64,000 nt of DNA from Erwinia psidii (GCF_003846135.1 NZ_RHHM01000018.1:31231-95230); one strand, 5' to 3'; positions 1 through 10,127 are shown, counted from the stretch's first letter. Program-made: numbers and translations. The notes: a model not told the origin generated them from the sequence alone.

Positions 1-2
1 GT

Positions 3-305
3 TTTGCCGATAGCTTTCTGTCGCTGGCTGCGGAAAAAACACAGGATCGCGCGCTGGCCTGTCCGGGCTATGCATCCCGGTTTTTGCGGAAAATCTGGCG
101 TGACAGCCTTGGCTACTGCGGTACTGAGGCGATCCGTCGTACGGTGGGAATGTCTCAGGTTGCTGATATTAAATCAATAACTGATGATGCGATGCGCATC
201 GGCTGCGTCCGCCAGACCGTAATGCTGGGCCGGACGTTAATCCTGGCGGCCGATCATATTGCCGACGTTGATGCGCTGATAGCCCGTATCCGGCAGAATG
301 GCTGA
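3..305 (+). CDS. mtnK: 5-methylthioribose kinase, C-terminal fragment
   Basis: The reading frame is open from the window edge to the stop at 303-305 and gives the last 100 residues. They resemble the C-terminus of enterobacterial MtnK, with [12 protein letters not shown] followed by [18 protein letters not shown] and a tail ending in [13 protein letters not shown]. MtnK phosphorylates 5-methylthioribose in the methionine salvage pathway, in the cytoplasm. The kinase core and the true start lie outside the window. A TTG at 84 could be read as a start but the similarity extends upstream of it, so it is not one. Identification rests on recall of the Klebsiella protein and the match is clear along the whole fragment. 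Confidence 0.85.
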   Translation, partial: FADSFLSLAAEKTQDRALACPGYASRFLRKIWRDSLGYCGTEAIRRTVGMSQVADIKSITDDAMRIGCVRQTVMLGRTLILAADHIADVDALIARIRQNG

Positions 306-310
306 TGGTA

Positions 311-341
311 TCCGCTGGCCACATTGTCTGTGGCCAGCGGA
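311..341. terminator. Hairpin between convergent mtnK and pqiC
   Basis: A perfect 13-bp stem (TCCGCTGGCCACA / TGTGGCCAGCGGA) with a 5-nt loop lies just after the mtnK stop and just before the pqiC stop on the other strand. There is no clear T-run on either side, so strength as an intrinsic terminator is uncertain. Confidence 0.5.
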
Positions 342-353
342 GCGCCGGGCGAT

Positions 354-953
354 TCACTCACAAAACAGATTCGGCTCGCTGACCGGCACCCCTGATTGCC
401 TGGCCTGCCGGGCAATCACCTCCGCCAGACGACGCACAATTTTTTGTTGTGCGGAAAACATTTCATCCATTCCGCCTGCTGCGTCTTCCACCAGTGTGGT
501 GCGGCAGACCTGCTGCACCCCGTCTTTACGAAGGCTCCAGTCCGCCTGTAATTTGACAAACTGACCGGGCCAGCTGTCAAAACGCCGGATTTGAACCCTG
601 ATAAACAGCACCGGACGGGATGAGTGAGAACCGATACCGCTCACATCCTGAGTGTTGAGTAGCGTGGTCAGGGCGGAAGACAGCGCGGTTTGAAATTCAT
701 CCCCCACCGGGCTGAGCCAGCGATCGTTATCCAGCACGCTAACCCGGTCATTGCCGGTCATCACCACCAGTTGCGGCATGTCCAGCTGTGGCGGTACGCC
801 CGTTGGCAAAAGATAAATAACAAAGGGTGCGGACCGGGCGGAGCCGGTCGCCGTCGGCGCAACATTCAGTGTATGGTAATGCACCGGCGGCGAGCTACAG
901 GCTGTCAGGGCGCTACTTAGCAGGAGAACATAGCAGGCAAGAGCGGATTTCAT
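354..953 (-). CDS. pqiC: PqiC (YmbA) outer-membrane lipoprotein
   Basis: This 199-residue protein has a lipoprotein signal with lipobox LTAC-S near residues 16-20 and the ABC-type transport auxiliary lipoprotein fold of PqiC/YmbA. In E. coli PqiC sits at the outer membrane and receives the PqiB tunnel, forming a trans-envelope lipid-transport route with PqiA. It is the last gene of the operon and its start overlaps the pqiB stop by 4 bp (ATGA arrangement), so translation is probably coupled. Length agrees with the family. The assignment is supported equally by sequence and by neighbours. Confidence 0.9.
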   Translation of the reverse strand: MKSALACYVLLLSSALTACSSPPVHYHTLNVAPTATGSARSAPFVIYLLPTGVPPQLDMPQLVVMTGNDRVSVLDNDRWLSPVGDEFQTALSSALTTLLNTQDVSGIGSHSSRPVLFIRVQIRRFDSWPGQFVKLQADWSLRKDGVQQVCRTTLVEDAAGGMDEMFSAQQKIVRRLAEVIARQARQSGVPVSEPNLFCE

Positions 954-2587
954 CGGCCAGACCTTTCTGATGGGGGAAGTTCTGGTGCCGCCTGGGCTGG
1001 ACGCCCCTTGATCAGCGCTTCCGGGTTATTGTTAAGCTGTTCACCGAGCGCACGTACCGCCCTCAGCATCCGGCTGAGTTCCTGCAAACTTTGCGCTGCG
1101 GTGATCATCAATGGCGAATCCTCTGACAGCAGCGTCTGAACGGTACCGGTGGTGCTGTCCAGCCTGGCGACCAGCTTGTCAGCCTGCGGCAAGGTGCGGG
1201 TGTTAAGCCGTTGCAACAGCAGGTTGGTGCCGGCAAGCGCGGCATTAAGCTGGTTGCCCATCGCTTCCAGAGGCATGTTGTCGACCTTGCCCACGATGCT
1301 GGCTACCTGTTGTTGGATACGTTCAAATCCACCGTTAACGGTGGGGATAACCAGGGGATGAGCAGTCATATCAAAGGGTACCGGATGGGCATCAGCCTGG
1401 AAATCCAGTGAGATATAGAGCTGGCCGGTCAGAAGATTGCCGGTGGCGGCCTGCGCCCGCAGACCGTGTTCCACCATATCGCGGGTAAATGTGGCGATAG
1501 CCTGTGACAGATCTTTTCCAGGTCGGGGTAACTTGTTAAGCACATTGCCTAAGCGGTTTGGGTAAACCTCGATATTAACCACGGAAGGAAAACGGTAACC
1601 AACAGGGCTGTAATCCAGGCTGACGGAAACCACCCGGCCAATGGTGATGCTGGAAAATTCCACTGGCGCACCGGGCGACAGCCCTTTCAGTGAGCGTTCA
1701 AAGCGCAGCTGGAATGGCACCGAGGGTCCGTCAGGAGGCGACAGAGCCTGTTCCTCATCTTTTGCCAGTTCATAGCTGCCATCGGCATTGTTCTCCGGCG
1801 CGTTGACGTCATCGGGGGTGCGGAAAGCAATCCCACCGGCAATAACTGAGGCGACCGTCTGGGTTTTCAGATGCAGCCCGTTTGCCCCCACCGAGAGATC
1901 CATCCCGCTGGCGTTCCAGAAACGTGAACGGCGGGTGACCAGGCGGTCATAGGGCGCATCAATAAACAAATTGATCGCCACCGCTTTGCCATCATCCTGC
2001 AACCGCCATGAGACAATCCGTCCTACCTGAACGCGGCGAAAATAGACCGGCGAACCAATATCAAGTGAACCAAGATCGTCAGTGATGACGGTAAACCGGT
2101 GGCCAGGCACACCGTTGATCTGTGCTGGAGGGGTCTCAAGCCCGGTGAACTGGTGCATCTCCTGGCCATCGTTGCCTCGATCGGCGGCAATCCAGGCACC
2201 GGACAGCATGGTTTCCAGACCGCTGACGCCGCCAAATCCCACCCGTGGGCGCACCACCCAAAAGCGGCTGCCGGAACGGGCGAGATAGTCAGCATCTTTG
2301 TTCAGCGCAATAACGGCAATCACGTTCTCTCCCTTATTGTCCAGAGAAAGCGACTTCAGCATTCCGACGGTGATATCACGGTATTTCAGCGGGGTTTTAC
2401 CTGCTTCCAGTCCTGCCGCATTCTGAAAAGTTAATGTAATTTCTGTTCCTGACGTTCGCAGGTTAGCGGTAAATAACGCCAGACCCGCCAGTAACGACGC
2501 CAGGGGGATCAGCCAGATCAATGCGGCCACTTTTCCCCGTGGCTGCTGGTGGGGGAGCTGATTTTCATCCGCAAAGGGTTTACTCAT
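950..2587 (-). CDS. pqiB: PqiB, MCE-domain intermembrane transport protein
   Basis: The product is 545 residues (E. coli PqiB 546). After a short cytoplasmic tail it has one membrane segment at about residues 20-42, then three MCE domains (near 46-135, 160-230 and 285-385) and a long helical C-terminal region that in PqiB builds a needle-like tunnel across the periplasm. The start at 2587 was chosen because the ATG lies in ATGAGTAA, overlapping the pqiA stop by 8 bp; an upstream ATG at 2605 inside pqiA is less likely. PqiB works with the membrane protein PqiA and the lipoprotein PqiC in envelope lipid homeostasis. In E. coli the operon responds to paraquat through SoxRS, which was not checked here. 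Confidence 0.93.
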   Translation of the reverse strand: MSKPFADENQLPHQQPRGKVAALIWLIPLASLLAGLALFTANLRTSGTEITLTFQNAAGLEAGKTPLKYRDITVGMLKSLSLDNKGENVIAVIALNKDADYLARSGSRFWVVRPRVGFGGVSGLETMLSGAWIAADRGNDGQEMHQFTGLETPPAQINGVPGHRFTVITDDLGSLDIGSPVYFRRVQVGRIVSWRLQDDGKAVAINLFIDAPYDRLVTRRSRFWNASGMDLSVGANGLHLKTQTVASVIAGGIAFRTPDDVNAPENNADGSYELAKDEEQALSPPDGPSVPFQLRFERSLKGLSPGAPVEFSSITIGRVVSVSLDYSPVGYRFPSVVNIEVYPNRLGNVLNKLPRPGKDLSQAIATFTRDMVEHGLRAQAATGNLLTGQLYISLDFQADAHPVPFDMTAHPLVIPTVNGGFERIQQQVASIVGKVDNMPLEAMGNQLNAALAGTNLLLQRLNTRTLPQADKLVARLDSTTGTVQTLLSEDSPLMITAAQSLQELSRMLRAVRALGEQLNNNPEALIKGRPAQAAPELPPSERSGR

Positions 2588-3812
2588 GATGGCGACGGCT
2601 CCCAATCAGGCCTGGATCAAAACTGAGGGCAGAAAGCATGGTCAGGATCACCGACAGGGCAAAAAAGATAATGCCGCTGCGCGGTTCGACGGTAATTGAG
2701 GGGGCGAACTGCAAGGCGCATGACATTATCACCACCACAATGACATCCAGCAGCGAAAGGTAGCCGATGGCTTCCGTAAGCCGGTAAAGTTGCGCCCGCC
2801 GGCTTACTGCCCACTGGCTTTGCAGGTAGCAGGTGATGATCAGTACCCCCATAACCAGAAATTTCAGTACGGGGATCATCACACTGGCGATAAAAATAAT
2901 CGTGGCAATCGCGGACGCGCCGCTGTTCCAGAACGCTGCCACACCGCTGAAAATGGTTTTTTCACTGCTGCCGCCCAAAAAGGTGGTCTGCATAACCGGC
3001 AGCAGATTGGCCGGGAGATAGCAGAAGAGGGCGGCCAGTAGCAACGCGGTACTGCATGAGAGCGTATTGGCAGGATTGCGCGCGAGCAGGGTATGACAAC
3101 GCGGACAGCGGGAGGCAAATTTTGCTTTCAGATCCGGCTGACAGAGAAGCCCACAGCGATGGCATCCCATCATTTTTTTGCCCGATCCCTCTGGCGGCGT
3201 TTTGGACGTGGAAGGCGGGACACTGCTGTGCCATGACGCTGCCAGATCCTGTTGTGTCATGCTGCGACTCATCAGTGCGACCCATATTAGCGCCCAGAAC
3301 CCTGGGCCAGTGTTTAACTGGATAAATTCCGCCATCTTGTAGCCGGCGACCAGTAATCCAAGCAGGCAGATATCGCTCATGCACCAGGGATTAAGCCATT
3401 GCAACAGTCGCAGAATGGCTTGTTGTCCCGGCGCACGGCGGGAAAGGCTGGCGAAGGTACTCAGCCAGCCGAACAGAAAGAGTTGCGCCATCGGAAATAA
3501 GATAAAAATCAGCGCGACGATGATCGCCAGTAGCCACTGATGGCTTTGCACCAGCGAGACAACCATATTTTCCAGCGTCACCTGGCGTGCATTGCCCTGA
3601 AATCCCACGGTGATCAGCGGCAGAAAACTGGCAATGGGCAGTGCAAAAGCTGCCGACAGTATCAGCGCCAGTTGCCGCGAGTGATACGATTCTGGCCGAA
3701 CCCGCGCGGCAGCACTGTGGCAACATGCTGGCTGGCTGCCGCTGGCCTCTGTCGGGCAGCGATGAACTGAGTTACAGCAGGAGCAATGGGCTGAATCAGT
3801 AACGGTATTCAT
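2580..3812 (-). CDS. pqiA: PqiA integral membrane protein
   Basis: The 410-residue protein contains two repeated PqiA domains, each a cysteine-rich zinc-ribbon-like segment followed by a group of about four membrane helices. The second ribbon is well preserved (CHRCGLLCQP and CPRCHTLL around residues 215-240). The first (CSCCNSVHRCP and a later pair CC) is more irregular than in E. coli. PqiA is the inner-membrane partner of the PqiB MCE tunnel. It is the first gene of pqiABC. Only 26 bp separate its start from the terminator hairpin of the upstream lipoprotein gene, so its promoter probably lies within or across that hairpin region. Confidence 0.9.
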   Translation of the reverse strand: MNTVTDSAHCSCCNSVHRCPTEASGSQPACCHSAAARVRPESYHSRQLALILSAAFALPIASFLPLITVGFQGNARQVTLENMVVSLVQSHQWLLAIIVALIFILFPMAQLFLFGWLSTFASLSRRAPGQQAILRLLQWLNPWCMSDICLLGLLVAGYKMAEFIQLNTGPGFWALIWVALMSRSMTQQDLAASWHSSVPPSTSKTPPEGSGKKMMGCHRCGLLCQPDLKAKFASRCPRCHTLLARNPANTLSCSTALLLAALFCYLPANLLPVMQTTFLGGSSEKTIFSGVAAFWNSGASAIATIIFIASVMIPVLKFLVMGVLIITCYLQSQWAVSRRAQLYRLTEAIGYLSLLDVIVVVIMSCALQFAPSITVEPRSGIIFFALSVILTMLSALSFDPGLIGSRRHHE

Positions 3813-3838
3813 CGGGCGTTGTCCCGCAGAGAAAGCAG

Positions 3839-3868
3839 AAAAATGGCGGCGCTCAGGCCGCCATTTTT
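3839..3868 (-). terminator. Intrinsic terminator after the DUF3313-type lipoprotein gene
   Basis: The stem AAAATGGCGGC / GCCGCCATTTT with a short loop is flanked by A and T runs and so reads as a terminator in both directions. It begins 10 bp after the lipoprotein stop and separates that gene from pqiA. Confidence 0.75.
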
Positions 3869-3878
3869 CGCCATGGCA

Positions 3879-4541
3879 TTATTTTAAGCGGTCGATCAGA
3901 TCATCCGCGCCTTTTTCCACACCCACTTTCGCCGCGCTCAGCGAGCCAATACTGGCACTGACGTTCATGGCGTTGGGATACTGTTTTTCCACCCAGGCAG
4001 CGAGCAGCTGGTTGGTTTGTGCGTCGTAGATTTCAGTGGCATAGCTGACCCAGCCATTCATCATACCTTCCCTGCCACGAATGGACTGCACGATGTTGTA
4101 AGGCCCACCGGCGAGATCGAATTTGGTGAAGGTTCCGGCCACCGGGGTGGTGGTGTCTGCACCTGTCAGGGTGAGTTTGATACGAAGCGTGCCGGGAGCA
4201 GGGGTGTTAACCATGCTGAAGCGTTGTTTCAGGCGGTCACCAAACTGTTGTTGCATGTAAGTGGCAAGCTCCTGCTGGTCACCTGCATCCATTTTGCCAA
4301 ACTGATTATCGGCACCGCTATAAACCGCGACTGGCTCCAGGATAGCCTGGTGATACTGCTGCCAGTTTGGGTTAGTGGTGTAGCGATAAGGAACGCGGTA
4401 GGCATCATCGCCCGTGTTGGGTTGCATACGGCTGGACGCCTGAAGATTGCTGTAAGGCACGGGTTGGGTGCCAGCACAACCCGCCAGGGTGACGGCGGTC
4501 ATCAGCATCAGAGAACGATAAAAAGCAGGCATTTTAGACAT
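3879..4541 (-). CDS. DUF3313-like lipoprotein
   Basis: The protein is 220 residues from the ATG at 4541. It has a basic N-terminus, a hydrophobic stretch and lipobox LAGC, so it should be a lipid-anchored envelope protein. The rest resembles DUF3313 lipoproteins, whose function is not established. ATGs at 4550 and 4589 lie in the same frame, but 4541 gives the best signal peptide and has a GAAG ribosome-binding site 9 nt upstream. It is divergent from a TetR regulator across 173 bp that hold a 19-bp palindrome, so control by that regulator is likely (inference). A terminator follows. Confidence 0.75.
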   Translation of the reverse strand: MSKMPAFYRSLMLMTAVTLAGCAGTQPVPYSNLQASSRMQPNTGDDAYRVPYRYTTNPNWQQYHQAILEPVAVYSGADNQFGKMDAGDQQELATYMQQQFGDRLKQRFSMVNTPAPGTLRIKLTLTGADTTTPVAGTFTKFDLAGGPYNIVQSIRGREGMMNGWVSYATEIYDAQTNQLLAAWVEKQYPNAMNVSASIGSLSAAKVGVEKGADDLIDRLK

Positions 4542-4623
4542 AGTGATCATCTTCGCAAGTAAATAAGACAGCGTATTGCTGCCAGCCAAAATTCAGTCTG
4601 GTGACAGCGACAAGGTTAGTGTA

Positions 4624-4642
4624 AAACTGTACTGTACGGTTT
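4624..4642. promoter_or_regulatory. Candidate TetR-family operator
   Basis: A 19-bp near-perfect palindrome, AAACTGTACTGTACGGTTT, sits between the divergent lipoprotein and TetR genes. Only one symmetrical base pair is mismatched around the central T. A weaker related motif (TGTACACTCGGGTTT) lies at 4679-4693, next to the TetR start. Palindromes of this length between a TetR gene and its divergent neighbour are typical operators. Confidence 0.55.
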
Positions 4643-4714
4643 ATTTATGCATACGGATGATTTCTCTGTCAAGAAAATGTACACTCGGGTTTATTTTTGA
4701 AAAGATGCGAATCA

Positions 4715-5341
4715 ATGAAAGTAAAAACACAGGCACGACGGGAGGCCATTATCGAAGCGGCCGCCGCGCTTTTCCAGGAAATGGGTTACGAACGCGCTTC
4801 CATGAACGAACTGGCCAGACGCCTTGGTGGCTCGAAGGCCACGCTCTATAACTATTTCCCTTCCAAGGAAGAACTCTTTTCTGCCGTGGTCCGAACTTAT
4901 GCCACTCAGCATCTTACCGATGCAGCGAGTGAACTCAATGATATCTCTCACCGTGAACTGCCTTTGAAAGAAAAGTTGCAGCGTTTCGGCGAGCGGATGT
5001 TGCAGATGCTGGTCAATGACACCAGTGCGCTGGCCGTGTACCGCATGGTGGTGGGTGAGGCCGGACATACCGATATTGGTACACTTTTTCATGACTCCGG
5101 TCCGCGGGAAAGTATAGAAAAACTCTCCGCGGTGATGCTCTCAGCAATGGATGCGGGGGAGCTGCGTCCCGGTGATGCCAACCTGCGGGCGATGCAGTTT
5201 ATGGCGTTGCTGACAGTAGAATGTGATTCACGAGTCTATCAGCGGCATTTGCAGCCGGTGGGAACAACCCGTATTTGTGAAATGACACGCTGTGCGGTGA
5301 GTATGTTTTTTGCGGGTGCGGGAAAACCCGCCTTACAGTGA
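4715..5341 (+). CDS. TetR/AcrR-family transcriptional regulator
   Basis: The 208-residue product has an N-terminal TetR helix-turn-helix at about residues 8-52 (IIEAAAALFQEMGYERASMNELARR... SKATLYNYFPSKEELF) and a C-terminal ligand-binding domain of the AefR/TetR_C type. The start at 4715 (MKVKTQ) is preferred to 4697 because the similarity begins there. It is divergent from the lipoprotein gene and probably represses it, itself, or both through the palindrome at 4624-4642. The inducer is unknown. It converges with fadE, leaving 30 bp between stop codons. Confidence 0.85.
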   Translation: MKVKTQARREAIIEAAAALFQEMGYERASMNELARRLGGSKATLYNYFPSKEELFSAVVRTYATQHLTDAASELNDISHRELPLKEKLQRFGERMLQMLVNDTSALAVYRMVVGEAGHTDIGTLFHDSGPRESIEKLSAVMLSAMDAGELRPGDANLRAMQFMALLTVECDSRVYQRHLQPVGTTRICEMTRCAVSMFFAGAGKPALQ

Positions 5342-5371
5342 AAGCGGGCCTGAAGATGGCCCGCCGTTGGC

Positions 5372-7813
5372 TTATGCTGCGGCAATTTTTCGCTGGATCT
5401 CCTGTTTTTCGCTCCCTGCCGCCAGTGCATCGGCGGCAAATTCATCGACGTTAATTGAACGCAGGCGGCTGGCTTCAGCCCGGCTGAGAATGGCCGCGTC
5501 CTGTTCATTTAACCACTTCTCCTGTAACGCGCGTTTCGCCAGTTCGTCCAGACGGGTGAATGACAGGTTCTTCTTAAGTTGCTGACAAAGGCGGTCGTGG
5601 ATGGCTTCAGCCGCCATCACCTCCTGTAGTGCCTCTTCCAGTTGCCCTGATGGATTATTCTCGCCTGCAGCAAGATACTGGCCGCGACCCAGCCGTGTAC
5701 GGGTGGCGGAGGGCGTCTGTACTATCTGCGCCAGCTGGTGATCGAGCCTGTCGGACGGGGCATGACAGCAACGGCCAAGAGGAAAAATCACCGTCCGCAA
5801 CAGGCCAGCCACTGGCCGGTTGGGAAAATTGCGTAGCAGATCATCAATGGCGGCTTCTGCGAGGTTCAGGGCATCCTGCACACCCCAGTGGAGCAGCGGC
5901 AGGTCGGCCTGATGACGACCCTCGTCGTGGTAGCGCTTCAGCGTCGCGGACGCCAGATAGAGCTGACTCAGGACATCGCCCAGCCTCGCTGAGATCCGCT
6001 CGCGGCGTTTCAGACTACCGCCCAGCACCGACATGGCTATATCCGACAGCAACGCAAGATTGGCACTCAGACGGTTGAGGTGCTGATAGTAACGACGGGT
6101 GGCATCACGGGTTGGGGTACTGCTGGTCCGTCCGCCGGTCAGGCCAAGCCACAGGCTTCGCATATAATTACTGCCGACGTGGCCGATATGACTGAACAGC
6201 GCCCGATCAAAGGCGATGGTGTCATTGTTGCGGGCGCTTTCCATCTCGGTCAGTATCCACGGATGACAGCGAATGGCTCCCTGTCCAAAGATAATCATGT
6301 TGCGGGTGAGGATGTTGGCCCCTTCAACGGTAATGGCGATAGGAGCCCCCTGATAAGCCCGTGCCAGAAAGTTGCTGCTGCCGAGCATAATGCCTTTGCC
6401 CCCGGCAATATCCATGGCATCAACAATCGCCCGCTGACCACGATGCGTACAGTGGTACTTGACGATGGCAGAAAGCACCGCCGGTTTTTCGCCCTGCACA
6501 ATGCCAAAAGTAATCAGCGAGGCTGCCGCATCCATCACGTAAGCATTACCGGCAATGCGCGCCAGTGGTTCTTCAATCCCTTCCATTTTTCCGATAGGCA
6601 ACCGGAACTGGCGGCGAATATGCGCATAAGCCCCTGTTGCCAGCGCAATACTTTTCAGACTGCCGGTGGAGTTTGACGGCAGGGTAATCCCGCGGCCGAC
6701 AGACAGGCATTCAACCAGCATCCGCCAGCCCTGGCCGGCCATTTTTGGCCCGCCGATAATGTAGTCAATCGGGACAAAAATGTCTTTGCCCCGGGTTGGA
6801 CCGTTCTGAAAAGGCACGTTGAGCGGAAAGTGGCGTTTACCAATCTCCACGCCTGGCGTCCGGGTAGGGATCAGCGCACAGGTAATACCTAAATCGTCGG
6901 TGTCACCTAACAGATGCTCAGGATCGGACAGTTTAAACGCCAGGCCCAGCACCGTGGCGATGGGTGCCAGCGTAATATAGCGTTTGTTCCAGGTCAGGCG
7001 CATACCCAGCACCCTTTGCCCCTGCCATTGATCCATGCACACCACGCCGGTGTCGGGGATGGCACTGGCATCGGAGCCAGCTTCCGGGCTGGTCAGGGCA
7101 AAGCAGGGAATATCCTGGCCACGAGCCAGCCGAGGCAGGTAGTGGTCTTTCTGCCGATCGGTGCCGTAATGTTGCAACAGTTCACCGGGACCAAGTGAGT
7201 TAGGTACCCCGACGGTAATCGCCAGAATACTTGAGACGCCCGCCAGTTTTTGCAGGATACGGGCCTGGGCGTAAGCAGAAAACGCCAGCCCACCGTACTC
7301 TTTTTTAATGATCATGGCGAAGAAGCGGTGTTCTTTCAGATGCGCCCAAAGTTCTGGGGGAAGATCGGCCATTTCGTGGGTGATCTGAAAATCATTCGCC
7401 ATCCGACAGGCCTCGTTCACCGGTCCGTCGAGAAAAGCCTGCTCCTCTTCGCTCAGGCGCGGCTGTGGGAAGTCGTGCAGTTTTTGCCAGTCCGGTCTGC
7501 CACAAAACAGATCGCCTTCCCACCAGGTGGTACCGGCATCAATGGCTTCTTTTTCCGTGCGCGACATTGGCGGCATCACTTTTTTAAAGGTGTGCAGGGT
7601 CGGTTTTGAAAAAATTGCCCGGCGCAGTGGCAGCAGATTAAACGGCAGCAGAATGATAGCCAGCGGGATTAACAGCCACGGTGTCCAGAGATGGGCGATG
7701 GCCATAGCCGCGCTCAAGGCCAGCACGATCAGGGTACTCAGCAGCAGGCTTACGCGGTGATAAAACAGTGCGCCAATCAGCACGATTGTCGCCACGCAAC
7801 TGATAACCATCAT
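5372..7813 (-). CDS. fadE: Acyl-CoA dehydrogenase FadE
   Basis: The 813-residue protein (E. coli FadE 814) carries out the first, FAD-dependent step of fatty-acid beta-oxidation. N-terminal hydrophobic segments (about residues 3-60) tie it to the membrane. They are followed by the acyl-CoA dehydrogenase N, middle and C domains (signatures such as [18 protein letters not shown] and [19 protein letters not shown]) and the FadE-specific C-terminal extension. The start at 7813 has GGAG 6 nt upstream and matches the E. coli N-terminus; a longer frame to 7885 is not needed. A FadR-type operator lies 20 bp before the start, so repression by FadR and release by long-chain acyl-CoA is expected. Confidence 0.95.
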   Translation of the reverse strand: MMVISCVATIVLIGALFYHRVSLLLSTLIVLALSAAMAIAHLWTPWLLIPLAIILLPFNLLPLRRAIFSKPTLHTFKKVMPPMSRTEKEAIDAGTTWWEGDLFCGRPDWQKLHDFPQPRLSEEEQAFLDGPVNEACRMANDFQITHEMADLPPELWAHLKEHRFFAMIIKKEYGGLAFSAYAQARILQKLAGVSSILAITVGVPNSLGPGELLQHYGTDRQKDHYLPRLARGQDIPCFALTSPEAGSDASAIPDTGVVCMDQWQGQRVLGMRLTWNKRYITLAPIATVLGLAFKLSDPEHLLGDTDDLGITCALIPTRTPGVEIGKRHFPLNVPFQNGPTRGKDIFVPIDYIIGGPKMAGQGWRMLVECLSVGRGITLPSNSTGSLKSIALATGAYAHIRRQFRLPIGKMEGIEEPLARIAGNAYVMDAAASLITFGIVQGEKPAVLSAIVKYHCTHRGQRAIVDAMDIAGGKGIMLGSSNFLARAYQGAPIAITVEGANILTRNMIIFGQGAIRCHPWILTEMESARNNDTIAFDRALFSHIGHVGSNYMRSLWLGLTGGRTSSTPTRDATRRYYQHLNRLSANLALLSDIAMSVLGGSLKRRERISARLGDVLSQLYLASATLKRYHDEGRHQADLPLLHWGVQDALNLAEAAIDDLLRNFPNRPVAGLLRTVIFPLGRCCHAPSDRLDHQLAQIVQTPSATRTRLGRGQYLAAGENNPSGQLEEALQEVMAAEAIHDRLCQQLKKNLSFTRLDELAKRALQEKWLNEQDAAILSRAEASRLRSINVDEFAADALAAGSEKQEIQRKIAAA

Positions 7814-7832
7814 AAACATCTCCGGGAAGTAG

Positions 7833-7850
7833 TAAGAGGTCTGACCTGTT
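7833..7850 (-). promoter_or_regulatory. FadR operator upstream of fadE
   Basis: The sequence TAAGAGGTCTGACCTGTT contains the palindromic FadR core GGTC-N-GACC (7838-7846) and agrees with most of the known fad operator consensus. Its position just upstream of the fadE start fits repression of fadE by FadR. Confidence 0.7.
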
Positions 7851-8023
7851 TCTACAGGTTTAGATGAGATGCATTTCGTTAGCAATGTGTTTACATGATA
7901 ATTACAACAAGGATCACAATCCGCTCACTGAAGAGGCTTTGATCGATGGCTGCCGGGCAGCGTGCTTTTCGCCTTGAGTGCAACTTGATAAACTGATGTC
8001 GACCTCACCTAAAAGGACTACCT

Positions 8024-8602
8024 ATGTACCAGGACATCATTCGTGCCGAGCTTAACGAAGCTGCGGATACGCTGAATAAATTTCTCAGCAACGATGCCAA
8101 TATCCATGCGATACAGCGTGCCGCCGTACTGCTGGCCGATGCTTTTAAAGCGGGCGGGAAAGTGCTCTCGTGTGGCAATGGTGGTTCACACTGTGATGCC
8201 ATGCATTTTGCCGAAGAGCTGACGGGCCGCTATCGTGACAACCGCCCCGGCTATCCCGGCATTGCCATCTCTGATGTCAGCCACCTCTCCTGCGTTAGCA
8301 ATGACTTTGGTTACGATCACGTTTTCTCGCGCTACCTCGAAGCGGTGGGTAAATCGGGCGATGTGCTACTGGGTATTTCGACCTCCGGTAATTCCGCTAA
8401 CGTGATCAAAGCCATTGAAGCCGCTCGCACGCAGGGGATGAAAGTGATTACATTAACCGGAAAAGATGGTGGCAAAATGGACGGCATGGCCGATGTGGAA
8501 ATTCGTGTGCCGCACTTTGGCTATGCCGATCGCATTCAGGAAATTCATATTAAAGTAATCCATATCCTTATCCTGCTTATTGAAAAAGAGATGGCAGCGT
8601 AA
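8024..8602 (+). CDS. lpcA: Sedoheptulose-7-phosphate isomerase (GmhA/LpcA)
   Basis: The product is 192 residues, identical in length to E. coli GmhA. It converts sedoheptulose 7-phosphate to D-glycero-D-manno-heptose 7-phosphate, the first step of ADP-heptose synthesis for the LPS inner core. The SIS fold is visible: [22 protein letters not shown] contains phosphate-binding and metal/catalytic residues, and [11 protein letters not shown] is the second sugar-phosphate loop. The start is supported by AAGGA 9 nt upstream. It is divergent from fadE and followed by yafJ, as in E. coli. Confidence 0.96.
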   Translation: MYQDIIRAELNEAADTLNKFLSNDANIHAIQRAAVLLADAFKAGGKVLSCGNGGSHCDAMHFAEELTGRYRDNRPGYPGIAISDVSHLSCVSNDFGYDHVFSRYLEAVGKSGDVLLGISTSGNSANVIKAIEAARTQGMKVITLTGKDGGKMDGMADVEIRVPHFGYADRIQEIHIKVIHILILLIEKEMAA

Positions 8603-8645
8603 TCCTGCCGGTCAGGCATCGCCGCCCACTGAATGAGGTAAATTT

Positions 8646-9413
8646 ATGTGCGAACTGCTCGGGATGAGCGCGAATGTCCCCACGGACATCTGTTTCAGCT
8701 TTACCGGGCTGGTCCAGCGGGGTGGCGGAACCGGTCCTCACAAAGATGGCTGGGGTATTACTTTTTACGAGGGGAAAGGGTGCCGTACATTCAAAGATCC
8801 GCAGCCCAGTTTTAATTCCCCCATTGCCCGCCTGGTGCAGGAATATCCTATTAAATCCTGTTCAGTGGTGGCACATATTCGCCAGGCTAACCGGGGACAG
8901 GTTTCGCTTGAGAATACTCACCCTTTTACCCGTGAATTATGGGGGCGCAACTGGACCTATGCCCATAACGGACAGTTGAAAGGCTATCGCACATTGGCTA
9001 CCGGTTCGTTCCGTCCGGTGGGTGAAACCGACAGTGAGTATGCGTTTTGTTGGCTACTGCACAAGCTGACGTCACGATATCCACGTACGCCGGGTAACTG
9101 GCCTGCGGTGTTTCGTTATATCGCGGAACTGGCGATCGAACTGCGGCAAAAGGGTGTGTTTAATATGTTGCTGTCAGACGGGCGTTATCTGATGGCGTTC
9201 TGTTCAACCAATTTGTACTGGATCACCCGGCGGGCACCGTTTGGCAAGGCAACGCTGTTGGATCAGGATGTGGAGATTGATTTTCAGAAACAGACCACGC
9301 CAGACGACGTGGTGACGGTGGTGGCCACCCATCCGCTGACCGGCAATGAAACCTGGCACAGGATTGAACCAGGTGAGTGGGCATTATTTTGTCTCGGAGA
9401 GCGCCAGCGCTGA
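8646..9413 (+). CDS. yafJ: Class II glutamine amidotransferase-like protein YafJ
   Basis: The 255-residue protein starts MCELLGM, so removal of Met would expose the N-terminal Cys2 nucleophile of class II glutamine amidotransferases. Further hydrolase signatures follow ([29 protein letters not shown]). It has only the glutaminase domain, like E. coli YafJ, whose physiological acceptor is not known. It lies 43 bp after lpcA and is probably co-transcribed. Its end overlaps the convergent yafK coding end by 30 bp. Confidence 0.92.
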   Translation: MCELLGMSANVPTDICFSFTGLVQRGGGTGPHKDGWGITFYEGKGCRTFKDPQPSFNSPIARLVQEYPIKSCSVVAHIRQANRGQVSLENTHPFTRELWGRNWTYAHNGQLKGYRTLATGSFRPVGETDSEYAFCWLLHKLTSRYPRTPGNWPAVFRYIAELAIELRQKGVFNMLLSDGRYLMAFCSTNLYWITRRAPFGKATLLDQDVEIDFQKQTTPDDVVTVVATHPLTGNETWHRIEPGEWALFCLGERQR

Positions 9414-10127
9414 GCCATTACCGTTAGTGGTTTTATGGTTGAGTAGCGGGCTGTTCAGCACGTAACGGCCTGCACTGACAGCCATCGCCGGCGGCTGGCG
9501 GTTCTGCACAAACTCTGCATAACCCGGTTGCAGCTGCTGCCAGAAACTGTAATAGACCGAATAGCGATGGCGTTGCAGATTGCTGTCGGTCATTCGGAAC
9601 GGATAGATGCTTACTTCGACCCGAGGCTGACCGTTGCGCAGCGCCGCTTCCACGTAATGATAAATATCATCAATGTTGCTGTCGGTCATGGCATAGCAGC
9701 CAATGGAGACGCAGCTGCCGTGGATCATCAGGTATTTCCCTTCGTAGCCCTGCTGGCGATCGTATTCGTTAGGGAATCCGACGTTAATGGCACGATAAAA
9801 ACGGCTGTCCGGCTTCAGCTGAGAGAGGCCCACGCTGTAAAACCCTTCCGGGCTTTTAAAGTCACCCTGGCGGCGTTTGGGACCAAGGCCACCGGAGAAA
9901 TTACAGATGCGGTAACTGTCGACCAGGCGATATTCATTGCCAATTTTGCCATACAGTTCAAGCACACGTTCTTCTTTAAAGATCTGAATGTACACGGGGG
10001 TACCGAGTAACTGTTTTTTTAACTCTTTGCTTACCGGGGCCAGTGGCGTGACCTGTGTGGCAGGGACACTGGCAAATACAGTGGCTGGCAGAAAAAACAT
10101 CGCAAACAGCAGTGCGATTTTGCCCAT
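9384..10127 (-). CDS. yafK: YafK/DpaA, L,D-transpeptidase-fold peptidoglycan enzyme
   Basis: From the ATG at 10127 the protein is 247 residues (E. coli YafK 246), with a Sec signal peptide ending near residue 19. The YkuD catalytic motif reads [13 protein letters not shown], where the second cysteine is the expected nucleophile. In E. coli the homologue (also named LdtF/DpaA) detaches Braun lipoprotein from peptidoglycan instead of forming crosslinks. The frame is open further upstream to 10379, but that part overlaps the dinB control region and has no signal peptide; AAGGGC precedes 10127. The gene is convergent with yafJ (30-bp overlap) and divergent from dinB. Confidence 0.92.
   Translation of the reverse strand: MGKIALLFAMFFLPATVFASVPATQVTPLAPVSKELKKQLLGTPVYIQIFKEERVLELYGKIGNEYRLVDSYRICNFSGGLGPKRRQGDFKSPEGFYSVGLSQLKPDSRFYRAINVGFPNEYDRQQGYEGKYLMIHGSCVSIGCYAMTDSNIDDIYHYVEAALRNGQPRVEVSIYPFRMTDSNLQRHRYSVYYSFWQQLQPGYAEFVQNRQPPAMAVSAGRYVLNSPLLNHKTTNGNGSALALSETK

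Noticed and set aside
5629..6676. Two plus-strand frames of 149 and 198 codons.
   Set aside because: They are antisense shadows of the well-conserved fadE gene.
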